64,000 bases of DNA from Desulfurellaceae bacterium bin18 (GCA_002238415.1 MPMI01000025.1:1-64000); one strand, 5' to 3'; shown: positions 52,560 through 62,837, numbered from the stretch's first letter. The notes: generated by a model from the sequence alone, not told the origin. Numbers and translations: made by a program.

Positions 52560-53177
52560 TTGCGCGTGTTGGGGATAGACCCCGGCACCCTGCGGACCGG
52601 ATGGGGTGTCATTGAGAAGACGCGCCGGACGTTGACCTTTTGTGCCGGCGATGTCGTCTCTGTCAAAGGCTTCCGCTCCCTGCCCGAACGCCTGCGTCTC
52701 ATCTATGAAGAGCTTGTGACGGTGATTGACCGCTGGACTCCCCACGTCTTGAGTCTTGAAAAAGCCTTTGTGGCACATAACGTCCAGAGCGCTCTGCGCC
52801 TCGGCGAGGCGCGGGGCGTGGTGCTCCTGACTGCGGCCCAGGCCGGTCTGCGGATTGCCGAGTATAATCCCACGGAAATCAAGACGGCGGTGGCCGGTTA
52901 TGGCCGGGCCGGAAAAATGCAGGTCCAAAAAGCGGTTTTTTCCCAACTGCGCCATCCAGACGGAGAAGCGGGGGTCTTTCCGTCAAGCCAGGATGCAACG
53001 GATGCGCTCGCGGCGGCCATTTGTTACTGTAGCGCTGCCCGCATGCCCGATATGCTCCGCCAGGCTGGTGCGCAGCCACGGCGGTCTGGGGGCAGGAAGG
53101 CCCGCTCTTTGCGCGACGTCTTTACTGAACAGACGGTCGCTCAGATGCTCGCTGCAGACCCGAAAAAGCAGCGGTAA
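52560..53177 (+). CDS. ruvC: Holliday junction endonuclease RuvC
   Basis: RuvC cuts four-way DNA junctions. The 205-residue protein starts at TTG 52560 to give the family opening xRVLGIDPGTLRTGWGVIEK with the first catalytic Asp. The catalytic Glu lies in SLEKAFVAHN, and the final Asp pair lies in SSQDATDALAAAICY. The C-terminal tail of about 30 residues is basic and Arg/Ser-rich. No strong ribosome-binding site precedes the TTG, so the start could lie some codons away. It is followed by ruvA after 21 bases. Confidence 0.95.
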   Translation: MRVLGIDPGTLRTGWGVIEKTRRTLTFCAGDVVSVKGFRSLPERLRLIYEELVTVIDRWTPHVLSLEKAFVAHNVQSALRLGEARGVVLLTAAQAGLRIAEYNPTEIKTAVAGYGRAGKMQVQKAVFSQLRHPDGEAGVFPSSQDATDALAAAICYCSAARMPDMLRQAGAQPRRSGGRKARSLRDVFTEQTVAQMLAADPKKQR

Positions 53178-53198
53178 CAGCTCGCACGGCAACAGATT

Positions 53199-53786
53199 AT
53201 GATTGCGCGCCTCCACGGAGTGCTCCACGAAAAGACCCCTGAGCAGCTCATTGTCGACGTTGGCGGAGTCGGCTATCAGGTGTTGGTGTCGTTACAAACC
53301 TTCTACCATCTGCCGGGAGTAGGGGAACGGGTCAGTTTGCTCATCCATACACATGCGCGAGAAGATGCTCTCCAGTTGTTCGGCTTTCTGGAAGAAAAGG
53401 AAAAGTCCTATTTCCTGCTGCTGCGCGGCGTGAGTGGTATCGGCCCCCGCCTAGCCCTCAATATCCTGTCGGGCATTCCGGTGAATGAGCTTGAGAGCGC
53501 GCTTCATACGCGCGACGTGACTCGCCTGGTTGCGACTCCGGGCGTTGGAAAAAAGACGGCTGAACGTCTGGTTGTGGAACTCCAGGAGAAAGTCGGTGCG
53601 AGTGAACAGGAGAATGGGATGCCAGCGGCAATGCCCAGCCCACTCTCGACTGAAGCGACCTCTGCTTTGGTGAATCTGGGCTATCGCCAGGCGCAAGCCG
53701 AGAAGACCGTGCGCGCGGTTGTCCGGGATGGGCACACGGCTATTGCCGACGTGATCCGAGAATCGTTACGGAGGCTCAGCACATGA
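53199..53786 (+). CDS. ruvA: Holliday junction branch-migration protein RuvA
   Basis: RuvA tetramers hold the junction for RuvB. The 195-residue protein has the N-terminal OB-fold ([20 protein letters not shown]), two helix-hairpin-helix motifs ([16 protein letters not shown] and [19 protein letters not shown]) and the C-terminal RuvB-binding domain ([20 protein letters not shown]). Its stop overlaps the ruvB start as ATGA. Confidence 0.96.
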   Translation: MIARLHGVLHEKTPEQLIVDVGGVGYQVLVSLQTFYHLPGVGERVSLLIHTHAREDALQLFGFLEEKEKSYFLLLRGVSGIGPRLALNILSGIPVNELESALHTRDVTRLVATPGVGKKTAERLVVELQEKVGASEQENGMPAAMPSPLSTEATSALVNLGYRQAQAEKTVRAVVRDGHTAIADVIRESLRRLST

Positions 53787-54895
53787 GCCGCGCCGCGAAA
53801 GACGTACCAAAAGAGACGCACGACGACCCGGATAGTCCGGGGCGCGATTTGCTGAATCCCCAAGTGTCACCGGTGGACGCTCTGTCGGATGGTGACACTG
53901 CCTGGCATGACGAGCCACGTGTCGAGGGTTCGCTCCGACCGCGCAGCCTTGAAGAATACATCGGACAGGAAGGGACAAAACAGAATCTGGCGATCGCGAT
54001 TGAAGCCGCCAAACAGCGGGATGATGTTCTGGACCACCTGCTCTTCTGTGGGCCGCCCGGATTGGGAAAAACATCCCTGGCGCATATTATTGCGCGGGAA
54101 ATGGATGGAACGATTCGGGCCACCACCGGCCCGGTGATTGAACGGCCCGGTGACTTGGCTGCTATTCTGACCAACCTGGAAGAGGGGGATGTTCTCTTTA
54201 TCGACGAGATCCATCGACTCAATCATGTGGTTGAGGAATTTCTGTATCCGGCAATGGAGGACTTTGAACTTGACCTCGTCGTCGGTCAGGGCCCTTCAGC
54301 GCGAACGGTCAAGTTGCCACTCAAGCACTTCACTTTAGTCGGTGCTACTACCCGCGCCGGGCTGTTAACCTCACCGCTGCGCGATCGTTTTGGGGCAACG
54401 TTTCGACTGGATTTTTACCAGGTGTCCGAGTTGGAACAGATCATTCGTCGGTCGGCCTCAATTCTGGAGGTTGAGACCGATGCGGGCGGAACCGCGGAAA
54501 TCGCGCGTCGCTCACGGGGAACACCGCGGATTGCCAATCGTCTGCTCCGACGGGTACGGGACTATGCCCAAGTGAAGAAGGAGCCCGTGGTGACGCAAGA
54601 AGTGGCTCATGTCGCCCTGACGCTGGTTGAAGTGGATGAGGCCGGATTTGATAAAATGGACCTGGCGATTCTGCGGACGATTATCGAGAAATTCAACGGT
54701 GGACCGGTCGGCGTCGAGACCATAGCGGCAGCCATTGGCGAAGAGAAGAACACCATTGAAGACGTATACGAGCCGTATCTCTTGCAGGAGGGGTTTTTGC
54801 AGCGCACGCCGCGGGGACGGGTGGCCACCCTCAAGGCGTACCAGCATTTGCAGATTGACCAGCCTCGAAAAAAAGAGCAGGGCGATTTGTTCTGA
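53783..54895 (+). CDS. ruvB: Holliday junction branch-migration ATPase RuvB
   Basis: RuvB is the AAA+ motor of branch migration. The 370-residue protein has a 50-residue N-terminal extension, then [18 protein letters not shown], Walker A in [14 protein letters not shown], Walker B in LFIDEIHRL, sensor 1 in [11 protein letters not shown] and the arginine finger region [10 protein letters not shown]. The C-terminal winged helix ends in [15 protein letters not shown]. It is translationally coupled to ruvA. Confidence 0.97.
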   Translation: MSRAAKDVPKETHDDPDSPGRDLLNPQVSPVDALSDGDTAWHDEPRVEGSLRPRSLEEYIGQEGTKQNLAIAIEAAKQRDDVLDHLLFCGPPGLGKTSLAHIIAREMDGTIRATTGPVIERPGDLAAILTNLEEGDVLFIDEIHRLNHVVEEFLYPAMEDFELDLVVGQGPSARTVKLPLKHFTLVGATTRAGLLTSPLRDRFGATFRLDFYQVSELEQIIRRSASILEVETDAGGTAEIARRSRGTPRIANRLLRRVRDYAQVKKEPVVTQEVAHVALTLVEVDEAGFDKMDLAILRTIIEKFNGGPVGVETIAAAIGEEKNTIEDVYEPYLLQEGFLQRTPRGRVATLKAYQHLQIDQPRKKEQGDLF

Positions 54896-54986
54896 CGAGA
54901 GCGGCCAAAAGGAATGATGGTGGAACGTTGATTATGATGGTATATCTCCAGTGTCTTTGCTGCTGATATGAGCAGGGCGAGAGAGT

Positions 54987-57266
54987 ATGGAAGCCTCGGT
55001 CCACGAAAATCGCTCGGAGGAGCACAAACGCCGTCAGTTCTGGGAGGGTTTGGTCATCCTCGCTGCAGGGCTGGGTGTCTTTTTATTCGCCTTTCTCCAG
55101 AGCCGTTCTCCACAACTCAGCGACAGCGAAAGTCTCATCGGCAACCTTATTTTTATCCTCCTGATCAATCTCAATATCATCCTGCTTGTTTTGCTCGTTT
55201 TCCTGGTTGGGCGGAACCTGCTGAAGCTGTTTTACGATCGCCGTCGAAAGCTGCCTGGCGCACACCTGCGCTCTCGACTCGTCCTCGCTTTTTTGGGTAT
55301 TTCCCTTTTCCCGGCAGTACTCCTGTTCTTTATCGGGATCGGCTTTATGACGAAGTCGATCGAGAATTGGTTCGCCTTACGTGTTGAGCGCTCGTTAAGC
55401 AGCTCGCTCGAGGTCGTTGATGGGGTCTATGCCCGTCTTACGGATGAGACCCTCACTCACGCGCGGGCGATCGCCCGGACGATTATCTCCCAGGAACTCC
55501 TTGAGCCGACGCATTACGAGAGCTTGCAAGCCCGCATGAACAGCGAGCAGCACGAACGTGGTCTGACCCAGCTCGTCGTGTACTCCGCTGCGCTCACCCT
55601 TGTGGCCAATGCGCCGGAGACGAGCGGAGTGTTGACGGCCCCCCAACTCAGCGAGGACCTCCTGGAACGGGTCCGGTCTGAGATCGAGGAGGTCCAGCAA
55701 ATCGTGACACTAGAGCAGGCCGAGTTGGTGTACGGAGGTGTTCCCGTCATCATGGGAGAACACCTTGCTGGTGTTGTTGTGGCCGGCACTCAGGTTCCTG
55801 TGGATGTCGTCAGACAAGGATTGCAGGTGGTCGAGGCGTTGGGTGAATATCGCCAACTCAGAATCTTGAAGCAGCCAATCAAAAACAATTATGTGATTAC
55901 GATGTTCCTGGTCACCCTCGTCGTCATCTTCTCGGCGATCTGGGTCGGTGTCTATCTGGCGAAAAAAATTACGGTTCCCCTCCAACAATTATCGGCCGCG
56001 ACACGGGAGGTCGCTCAGGGCCACTGGGCGCACCGGATTGAGGGAGAAGGGGAGGATGAGATCGGCACGCTCGTTTCCGCCTTCAATCGGATGACCGTTG
56101 ACCTCCAGCAGAGCCACCAGGAACTTGAGACCCGGCGTCGCTATATGGAGATCCTGCTCGGGAATATCAACGCTGGCGTCGTCTCGTTTAATCGGGATGG
56201 TCGGCTCTCCACCCTGAACCGGGCGGCAGAGCAGTTGCTGCGTCTGCGCGCCGAGAGCGTCGTTGGGCAGGACTATCGTGATGTTTTCTCTGCAAGCGAA
56301 TTCCAAGCAGTGCAGCGCATCGTTCATGAGCTCCTTCTGGTGCAACACGACAACGGCAACGTCGCCAGTCAGGAACAGCGGGGCCAGCTCCGTTTGGATC
56401 GTGATGGGCACGTCCACTCCCTCCTGATAACCGGCACCTCTCTGCCTGACGACCGCGATCATGCCCTCGGGGTGTTATGCTTTTTTGAGGACGTGACGCA
56501 GATCGTCCAAGTCGAACGGATGGAAGCCTGGCGTGAGGTCGCCCGTCGGATTGCGCATGAAATCAAAAATCCGCTGACACCGATTCAGCTTGCGGCCCAG
56601 CGCCTTCAGCGCCGGTTTGGTCCCCAGATTACGGACGGGAGCGAAGTGTTTGACGAGTGTGTGCAGAGCATCGCGCATGAAGTCGACGCGATTAAAAAAC
56701 TCGTCAACGAATTCTCCACGTTTGCTCGTCTGCCGGCAGGAAAACATAATCTGCATGACCTGAATGCGTTGGCACAAGAGACAATTGTCCTGATCGCCGA
56801 AGCCTACCGCGATCTGGATATTGCCTTCGTGCCGGATCGCTCACTGCCGTTGTTCGAGTTGGATCGCGAGGGGATGCGCCGTGTTCTGCGCAATCTGTTA
56901 GACAATGCCGTTGTCGCCTGTCGAGAAGGAACGGATGGGACTCAGGGACGGATCGAAGTCACGACCCGATATCTGCGCTCGCTTAGTATTGCCTGCATCG
57001 AAGTCGCCGATAATGGCTGCGGGATTCCGCCTGACATCAAGGAACGCTTGTTCGAGCCGTATTTTTCAACCAAAAAGGACGGGACCGGACTCGGGCTGGC
57101 CATTGTTGCCACCGTGGTGGCTGATCATCAGGCATTTATCCGCGTACGGGACAATACGCCACGGGGCAGCCGGTTTATTATTGAGATGCCTGTGCGTGGA
57201 GGCGCGCGTCAGACAGATATGCGACGTGAGAAGCCCTCGTCAGCGTCAATTGAAAACGCAGCCTGA
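54987..57266 (+). CDS. NtrY-like sensor histidine kinase
   Basis: The 759-residue membrane kinase resembles NtrY. It has two to three N-terminal helices, an extracytoplasmic sensor of about 200 residues, another helix, and HAMP (AKKITVPLQQLSAATREVAQ). A PAS domain (LLGNINAGVVSFNRDGRLST) and the HisKA box with phosphorylated His524 in RRIAHEIKNPLTPIQL follow. The HATPase has N-box LLDNAVVACREG and G-boxes VADNGCGIPP and TGLGLAIVATVV. Its partner gene starts 18 bases downstream. In place of an NtrX activator, that gene encodes a receiver-LpxC fusion, so the kinase probably phosphorylates it. Confidence 0.93.
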   Translation: MEASVHENRSEEHKRRQFWEGLVILAAGLGVFLFAFLQSRSPQLSDSESLIGNLIFILLINLNIILLVLLVFLVGRNLLKLFYDRRRKLPGAHLRSRLVLAFLGISLFPAVLLFFIGIGFMTKSIENWFALRVERSLSSSLEVVDGVYARLTDETLTHARAIARTIISQELLEPTHYESLQARMNSEQHERGLTQLVVYSAALTLVANAPETSGVLTAPQLSEDLLERVRSEIEEVQQIVTLEQAELVYGGVPVIMGEHLAGVVVAGTQVPVDVVRQGLQVVEALGEYRQLRILKQPIKNNYVITMFLVTLVVIFSAIWVGVYLAKKITVPLQQLSAATREVAQGHWAHRIEGEGEDEIGTLVSAFNRMTVDLQQSHQELETRRRYMEILLGNINAGVVSFNRDGRLSTLNRAAEQLLRLRAESVVGQDYRDVFSASEFQAVQRIVHELLLVQHDNGNVASQEQRGQLRLDRDGHVHSLLITGTSLPDDRDHALGVLCFFEDVTQIVQVERMEAWREVARRIAHEIKNPLTPIQLAAQRLQRRFGPQITDGSEVFDECVQSIAHEVDAIKKLVNEFSTFARLPAGKHNLHDLNALAQETIVLIAEAYRDLDIAFVPDRSLPLFELDREGMRRVLRNLLDNAVVACREGTDGTQGRIEVTTRYLRSLSIACIEVADNGCGIPPDIKERLFEPYFSTKKDGTGLGLAIVATVVADHQAFIRVRDNTPRGSRFIIEMPVRGGARQTDMRREKPSSASIENAA

Positions 57267-57284
57267 GGTAGGGGAGGGACGTCA

Positions 57285-58592
57285 ATGGAAGAGCCCATCT
57301 TAATCGTGGACGATGAAGAAAAAATCCGGACGATGTTACGCGGAGTTTTGCAAGATGAAGGATTCCGTACACTTGAGGCGGACTCGGGTGAAGAGGTTCT
57401 CGACTTAGTCGCCGAGTGGCATCCGCGCCTGGTACTCCTCGACATCTGGATGCCACATGTGGACGGGATTGCTCTCCTCGAACAGCTTCAGTCCCGGGAC
57501 CCCGAATTGCCGGTTATTGTGATTTCCGGTCATGGAACGATCGAAACGGCCGTTCGTGCTACAAAACTCGGCGCGGCGGATTTCCTCGAAAAGCCCTTCT
57601 CGCTAGACACCTTACTCCGTTCGGTCCAGCGTGCCCTGGGAAAAGAGCCACGCCACGCCACTGCCGCCCAGACCGCCGCCGCGGCTGACGCGGATATCCC
57701 CGCCGGGCACGCGACGCGAAAAATCCCGGCTCGGACCATTCGTCAGAGCGTTGTCGTGCATGGCCGAGGGCTCCACTCGGGGGTGCGTACCGGGATTATT
57801 TTACATCCCTTATCGCCGGGGAGCGGTATTGTGTTCGGTCCCTTGTCCTCGGACATGATGATTCCGGCAACCGTCGAGTATGTCCAATCGACCGGCTACG
57901 CAACCAGCCTGTATCGGGAGGGAGCGGGGGTGAAAACGGTTGAACATCTGCTCTCGGCCCTGCACGGCTATGGCATCACCAATCTGCTCATTAAAATGCA
58001 GGGTGAGGTTCCTATTCTCGACGGGTCGGCGCTGGAATTCTGTCAATTGCTCGACAGTGCCGGCATTGTTGAACAAGACGAAGATGTAGAGGCCTTGAGC
58101 GTAGACCGGACCTATCAGGTCGGTGACCACAGCGCGGGGAAATTCCTCCGCATTGAGCCCTCGGAGCAGCTTGAGATCGACTACTGTCTGGAATACCCAG
58201 AGCCAGTCGGGAGACAGGAGTTCCACTACGTCCAGCGCGATGCTGACAGTTATCGTGAGACTATTGCGCCAGCGCGGACCTTCGGCTTTCTCAAGGAGAT
58301 TGAGGCACTTGAAGAGATGGGTCTTGCCAATGGTGGCCGGCTGAATAATTGCCTCGTGATTGGTGAGCAAGGGATCATCAATCCGCCCCTCCGCTTTGAG
58401 GATGAGCTTGTCCGCCACAAGGTTCTTGATCTGCTCGGCGACCTCTACCTGTTAGGCCAACCCATCCGAGGCAAGGTGACTGCCTACCGGACGGGACATG
58501 GCGACAATATCGCGCTGCTGCGGGCAATCCGCGAAGAGCAGGCTCCACGCGTGCCGGAGCCTGCGCCGAAAACAACTGCGGCTCCCCAGTAA
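57285..58592 (+). CDS. lpxC: Fusion of response-regulator receiver domain and LpxC deacetylase
   Basis: Residues 1-120 form a complete CheY-like receiver: acidic pair D9-D10 in ILIVDDEEKIR, phosphoacceptor D53 in LLDIWMPHVDG, Ser81 in VISGHG and Lys103 in EKPF. After a 30-residue Ala-rich linker, residues 150-435 are a full LpxC (UDP-3-O-acyl-GlcNAc deacetylase, committed step of lipid A). Zinc ligands are H221 (TVEHLLSALHGYG), H378 and D382 (RHKVLDLLGDLY), and catalytic H405 lies in YRTGHGDN. The AAA+ and DNA-binding domains of NtrX are missing. The frame is clean, with GAGG before ATG 57285. Phosphorylation would be expected to alter deacetylase activity or stability; this is inference. Confidence 0.95.
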   Translation: MEEPILIVDDEEKIRTMLRGVLQDEGFRTLEADSGEEVLDLVAEWHPRLVLLDIWMPHVDGIALLEQLQSRDPELPVIVISGHGTIETAVRATKLGAADFLEKPFSLDTLLRSVQRALGKEPRHATAAQTAAAADADIPAGHATRKIPARTIRQSVVVHGRGLHSGVRTGIILHPLSPGSGIVFGPLSSDMMIPATVEYVQSTGYATSLYREGAGVKTVEHLLSALHGYGITNLLIKMQGEVPILDGSALEFCQLLDSAGIVEQDEDVEALSVDRTYQVGDHSAGKFLRIEPSEQLEIDYCLEYPEPVGRQEFHYVQRDADSYRETIAPARTFGFLKEIEALEEMGLANGGRLNNCLVIGEQGIINPPLRFEDELVRHKVLDLLGDLYLLGQPIRGKVTAYRTGHGDNIALLRAIREEQAPRVPEPAPKTTAAPQ

Positions 58593-58596
58593 CTCC

Positions 58597-59892
58597 TTAG
58601 GGTGTCACCCGCTCCAACATTCTGGGAAATGGAATGGATTCCCGGACGTGATGCAGTCCGCACAGCCAGGTGACCATCCGCTCAATACCCATGCCGAAAC
58701 CGGCATGGGGAACGGAGCCGTAGCGTCGCAGGTCAAGATACCAAGAGAAGGCTTCTTCGGACAGGTCGTGCGCTTCCAGTTTTCCTTGTAAGACGGACAG
58801 GTCGTCCTCACGCTGGCCGCCTCCGATGATCTCGCCGTAGCCTTCTGGCGCTAAGACGTCCATGCATAAGGCAACTGTGGTATCCTGCGGGTCGGTCTTC
58901 ATATAAAAGGCCTTGTTCGCTATCGGATAGCGATGCACCATAACCGGACGGTCAAATTGTTCGGATAAAATGGTTTCGTCATCGCCGCCAAAGTCGTCCC
59001 CCCACTGAATGTCAACGCCTGTCGCTTGTAGGCGTTCGATAGCCTCGCCGTAGCTGATACGTGGAAACGGCTTCCTGACCTGAGCGAGTTTGGCGATATC
59101 ACGCTCAAGCGTCTGGAGTTCTGTCTGCCGGCTGGTCAGGACACGCTGGACAACGGCCTCCAGAAAATCTTCGGCCAGGCCCATATCGCCCTCCAGGTCG
59201 CAGTAGGCCACTTCGGGCTCAATCATCCAAAATTCAGTCAGATGGCGCCGCGTTTTGGATTTTTCGGCCCGAAAGGTCGGACCGCAGCAGTAGACTTTAC
59301 CGAACGCCATGGCACCAGCTTCCATATAGAGCTGACCGCTCTGGGTGAGATAGACGGTGTCATCGAAATAGTCGACTGGAAAGAGGGTAGTTGTGCCTTC
59401 ACAGGCGGCAGGGGTGAAGATCGGGGCATCGAGCAGGGTAAAGCCCCGCGTATCGAAGTAGTCTCGACACGCTTTGATGACTTCACTGCGAACACGCAGG
59501 AGTGCCTGCTGGCGTGAGGAGCGCAGCCACAGGTGGCGGTGGTCGAGCAGAAAGGCAACTCCGTGTTCTTTGGGGCTAATCGGGTAGGCATGAGCCTGCT
59601 GGGTGAGGTGCAAGGCGTTCACGCCAAGTTCAAATCCAATCTGCGAGCGCGTATCCGCCCGGACCGTGCCCTGGACCACAACGGACGACTCCTGGGTAAG
59701 GTCCTGGCCCAAGGCAAAGGTTTCGGCTGAGACGTCGCCCTTGAACACTACACACTGGATCGTCCCGGTGCCGTCGCGCACCTGAAGAAAGTGCAGCTTC
59801 CCGCTGGAGCGCTTATTATACAACCAGCCTCGAAGCTCGACCTCTTGCCCTTCGTATTGGGCAATATCCTTGACATAAACCCACTCAGGCAT
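58597..59892 (-). CDS. asnS: Asparagine-tRNA ligase
   Basis: AsnRS charges tRNA-Asn. The 431-residue class II enzyme has the N-terminal OB anticodon-binding domain ([20 protein letters not shown]) and motif 2 around [20 protein letters not shown]. The [14 protein letters not shown] block and motif 3 in [14 protein letters not shown] follow. GGAAGG eight bases before ATG 59892 sets the start. The final residues [13 protein letters not shown] are typical. It converges on the lpxC fusion with 4 bases between stops. Confidence 0.96.
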   Translation of the reverse strand: MPEWVYVKDIAQYEGQEVELRGWLYNKRSSGKLHFLQVRDGTGTIQCVVFKGDVSAETFALGQDLTQESSVVVQGTVRADTRSQIGFELGVNALHLTQQAHAYPISPKEHGVAFLLDHRHLWLRSSRQQALLRVRSEVIKACRDYFDTRGFTLLDAPIFTPAACEGTTTLFPVDYFDDTVYLTQSGQLYMEAGAMAFGKVYCCGPTFRAEKSKTRRHLTEFWMIEPEVAYCDLEGDMGLAEDFLEAVVQRVLTSRQTELQTLERDIAKLAQVRKPFPRISYGEAIERLQATGVDIQWGDDFGGDDETILSEQFDRPVMVHRYPIANKAFYMKTDPQDTTVALCMDVLAPEGYGEIIGGGQREDDLSVLQGKLEAHDLSEEAFSWYLDLRRYGSVPHAGFGMGIERMVTWLCGLHHVRESIPFPRMLERVTP

Positions 59893-60002
59893 AAGCATTT
59901 CCTTCCTGGATCGCCGAACGCTGTTCAGAAGGGCACTATAGCATAAAGGAAGAGGAAGACATGAGGCCGAGCCGGACATTCGAGAGCCTTGGTCAGGGCT
60001 TA

Positions 60003-60599
60003 CTATTGTTCTGGCTGAGGATGTCTCTGACTTGGGAGGAATTCTTGCACTAGGGAGGATAATGATTGGGGCGGCTTCTGAGCCACTGGCGACGATTTTG
60101 TCGTTGGTGACATGACGCGGTGAAAGAGGCTGGACTCGCGCTGAAAGAATCCCTCGGTATGGTAGGATTCCCGGAAGCGGAAGTAAGTATAGTCTAAATG
60201 ATGACAGACCTCATGTAACAGGGTCCTGAGAAAGGTTCGGAACGCAACGGTTTGTTTGCGTTTTGCCGTCCGCATCCAGACTTGGATCGAATCATTTTTA
60301 CTGCCCCCGCCATATTGCGTATAGAGCCCGTGAAGTTCTCCCTGTTGGTTCGACGGACGAGTGCCGTGTACACGGACCTGGACCGTACGAACCCTGAGTT
60401 GCCAGCAGATGTGATTGACAATGGTCTGGGAGAGCGCTGCGACACGGGCTTGCTCTTCTGCCACGAGCGCGGCGGGCAGGGCTTTGACCGCCGCTCGAAG
60501 TTGTGGGCTTGAGTCAAGTCTAATCGTTGTGACCGCAGTGCTCCGGTCAAAGATTCGCTGCTGAAAAGGAGTCAATTTTGCACGCCAGTGTCGCCGCAT
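60003..60599 (-). CDS. HExxH putative metallopeptidase of unknown family
   Basis: The 198-residue protein carries a zinc-binding HEVCH at residues 129-133 in [15 protein letters not shown], with a conserved downstream [19 protein letters not shown] where His147 or Glu149 could be the third ligand. AGGAGG precedes ATG 60599. No signal peptide is seen, so it is probably cytoplasmic. The pattern recalls SprT-like and other small zincins without matching any one clearly. It is divergent from an exported-protein gene. Confidence 0.75.
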   Translation of the reverse strand: MRRHWRAKLTPFQQRIFDRSTAVTTIRLDSSPQLRAAVKALPAALVAEEQARVAALSQTIVNHICWQLRVRTVQVRVHGTRPSNQQGELHGLYTQYGGGSKNDSIQVWMRTAKRKQTVAFRTFLRTLLHEVCHHLDYTYFRFRESYHTEGFFQRESSLFHRVMSPTTKSSPVAQKPPQSLSSLVQEFLPSQRHPQPEQ

Positions 60600-60740
60600 T
60601 GCAGCCTCCTGCACACCCTCACTTATTGTGGCCTGAAAGGAGCGGGACGGCAAGGGAGCGGCAAGGGCAGCAATCCTTTTCTTTTGCCGTGTAATGGCAT
60701 AGATTGCGAGCGCTCAGCGTTTGATCAAAAGGAGAAGACG

Positions 60741-61271
60741 ATGCGGGGCGGTTGGGCGGCGACGCTCTGGCTCCACCTCCTGACGGGCATTGCGTTCCTC
60801 TCGCTCGGTACGGAGGTCCGGGCGAATGGTTTTGTTCGCTTTTTCGCAAACCAGAAAATCGGACAGGAGATCATCGTGACCGGTGGCTTCCGACGTTTCC
60901 CCGATCGAGACAAACGACGCTATTTTGTACGAGATAGGCAGACGGGTGAGGTTGAGTACGTGGAATACTATGGGATGACGATGCTGCCGACCTTGGTTGT
61001 CGGCAACGGTACCGTTTCTATGAAGGCGAGTATCATGACCCGGATGCTCCTATTCTATTCGGACCGGGCTTTGGTGAAAGATATCCCTCTCAAGGGCGAG
61101 TCGTACTGGTTTACCGGGACGTTGATCGGCTATCAGTACGGGACGATGGGCATTACGCGGGGAATGGGCGTTGGTGGCGATCCGTATATTTTGCTCAGGA
61201 GCGTCTCAGCCAACCCCCCGGATACGCTCCCTCTGCCACCCCAAAAGAAAGAGAAAGAAGACGCCGACTAA
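60741..61271 (+). CDS. Hypothetical exported protein
   Basis: ATG 60741 follows AAAGGAGAAG and opens a 176-residue protein with a signal peptide ending near TEVRANG. The mature part (KIGQEIIVTGGFRRFPDRDK, YVEYYGMTMLPTLVVGNGTV) is strand-rich with no domain I recognise and ends in a Lys/Glu-rich tail. It stands alone before a 457-base gap. Confidence 0.72.
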   Translation: MRGGWAATLWLHLLTGIAFLSLGTEVRANGFVRFFANQKIGQEIIVTGGFRRFPDRDKRRYFVRDRQTGEVEYVEYYGMTMLPTLVVGNGTVSMKASIMTRMLLFYSDRALVKDIPLKGESYWFTGTLIGYQYGTMGITRGMGVGGDPYILLRSVSANPPDTLPLPPQKKEKEDAD

Positions 61272-61728
61272 GCCTTTGCAATTGGCGTTGGCCTCCTCTC
61301 GGAGCCGTCTTCATCGCCTCTCCGTTCGGTCGTTATGGTGGGCGCTATGTCGGATAAAGCGGTAACGCGGCTCAGAGTCTGGGGGCTCGATTGACTCTTG
61401 CCTCTCCTCAACGTGCGTACAGGCAACATGTTTACACTGTTCAGTACTCTCATATGACGGGCGCCTTCAGGATCAACCGAGACACGGTGGAATCCGAACG
61501 TCAGTGCGTGCTTCCTTACAACCGAGCCCGATAACCAGAGAATGTGAGGGACACGAACGGTATGACTTGGGACGCGTGGCCTTTCTAAAGCGCAACACGA
61601 CCATTCTTGAACGGATCACCTGGGCTTGATAATGAAGACTTTACAAGTCTATATTTGCACGCATTTCGTCGTCGCCAATGTATTTAAGGAGAAATCGGCA
61701 GCAGATTTGATGCTGAGGAGAGGACCGA
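61272..61728. other. Gene-poor stretch upstream of the first Mrp gene
   Basis: About 457 bases with only short, low-quality frames on both strands. The one signal I can support is the promoter-like pair at 61626-61655. No tRNA, repeat or gene remnant was recognised. Confidence 0.6.
61626..61655 (+). promoter_or_regulatory. Candidate sigma70 promoter for the Mrp-DUF971-Mrp unit
   Basis: TTGATA (61626-61631) and TATATT (61650-61655) are separated by 18 bases. The predicted start near 61662 gives a leader of about 67 bases. Confidence 0.5.
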
Positions 61729-62817
61729 GTGGACGAACACAACACCCCTGACATCCACACTCGTATCACTGAGCGTCTCAGGCAGATTCAATATCCAGGC
61801 TCACAGCGAGATATTGTGACCCTAGGACTTGTTGGCAAGGTCCAGGTCCAGACAGACAGTGCGGTGGTGCAGATCCGGGCAAGCAGTATCAAAGAAGATG
61901 TCCTCCGCCACTTGCGCGGACGCATCACGCAAGAATTGACGACCTTACCCGAGATCGTGCACGTCCATATCCACGCGTTTGCCGCTCAAGCTGGGGAACC
62001 GCACCAAGGGGGCCAAGCGGGGAATCAAGCTGTGCGAGAGCGCGCGGATATTCCTGGGGTTCGGCGTATTCTGGCGGTGGCCAGCGGGAAAGGCGGGGTC
62101 GGGAAATCTACGGTTGCGGTCAACCTCACCCTGGCTCTAGGGTCGTTGGGACATAAGGTTGGGCTGCTTGATGCCGACATTTATGGACCCAGCGTACCGC
62201 TGATGATGGGGACCGAGGCCACGCCACGGGCGGGGCAGGACAAAAAGATCTACCCGGTTGAAAAGTATGGGGTGAGTCTCATCTCGATGGGTTTTTTTCT
62301 GGATGACCAGTCTCCGGTGATCTGGCGAGGCCCCATTGTGATGAGCATTGTCCGCCAGTTCCTGCGTGACGTGATCTGGAGTGAGTTGGATTACTTGGTT
62401 GTGGACCTACCGCCCGGTACCGGAGATATTGCCCTCACCCTGGCTCAGGAAGTTCCCCTGCACGGGGGTGTTATCGTGACGACGCCGCAAGATGTGGCCC
62501 TGCTTGACGTCCAGCGCGGGATCAGCATGTTCAAACAGGTCAATGTCCCGCTGCTTGGGGTGATCGAGAATATGAGTTTTTACGAGTGCCCGGTCTGCCA
62601 CGAAAAAGAAGAAATCTTTGGCCATGGCGGCGCCCAGAAAACGGGACTGAAGGTGCTGGGTCAGGTGCCCCTGGTTGAAGAGGTGCGAGTTGGTGCCGAC
62701 GCGGGTAAGCCGGTGGTGGTCTCGGCTCCTGACCATCCGGTTGCCCAAGAGTTTTTTGGGATTGCCCGGCAGGTCGTCGCGGCAGAGGAAATGCAGTTGC
62801 CCCAGTCGGTCCACTAG
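61729..62817 (+). CDS. mrp: Mrp/NBP35-family iron-sulfur carrier ATPase, first copy
   Basis: ApbC/Mrp proteins carry iron-sulfur clusters to target enzymes using ATP. The 362-residue protein starts at GTG 61729 after GAGGAGAGG. It has an N-terminal MIP18/DUF59-like region, the deviant Walker A SGKGGVGKST at 119-128, Walker A' LLDADIYGPSVP, VVDLPPGTGDIALTL, and the C-terminal CPVC pair that binds the shared cluster. The N-terminal domain lacks the usual first strand detail but is full length. It is followed by a DUF971 gene and a second Mrp copy. Confidence 0.93.
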   Translation: MDEHNTPDIHTRITERLRQIQYPGSQRDIVTLGLVGKVQVQTDSAVVQIRASSIKEDVLRHLRGRITQELTTLPEIVHVHIHAFAAQAGEPHQGGQAGNQAVRERADIPGVRRILAVASGKGGVGKSTVAVNLTLALGSLGHKVGLLDADIYGPSVPLMMGTEATPRAGQDKKIYPVEKYGVSLISMGFFLDDQSPVIWRGPIVMSIVRQFLRDVIWSELDYLVVDLPPGTGDIALTLAQEVPLHGGVIVTTPQDVALLDVQRGISMFKQVNVPLLGVIENMSFYECPVCHEKEEIFGHGGAQKTGLKVLGQVPLVEEVRVGADAGKPVVVSAPDHPVAQEFFGIARQVVAAEEMQLPQSVH

Positions 62818-62837
62818 GGCTGAATAACGAGGATGCT

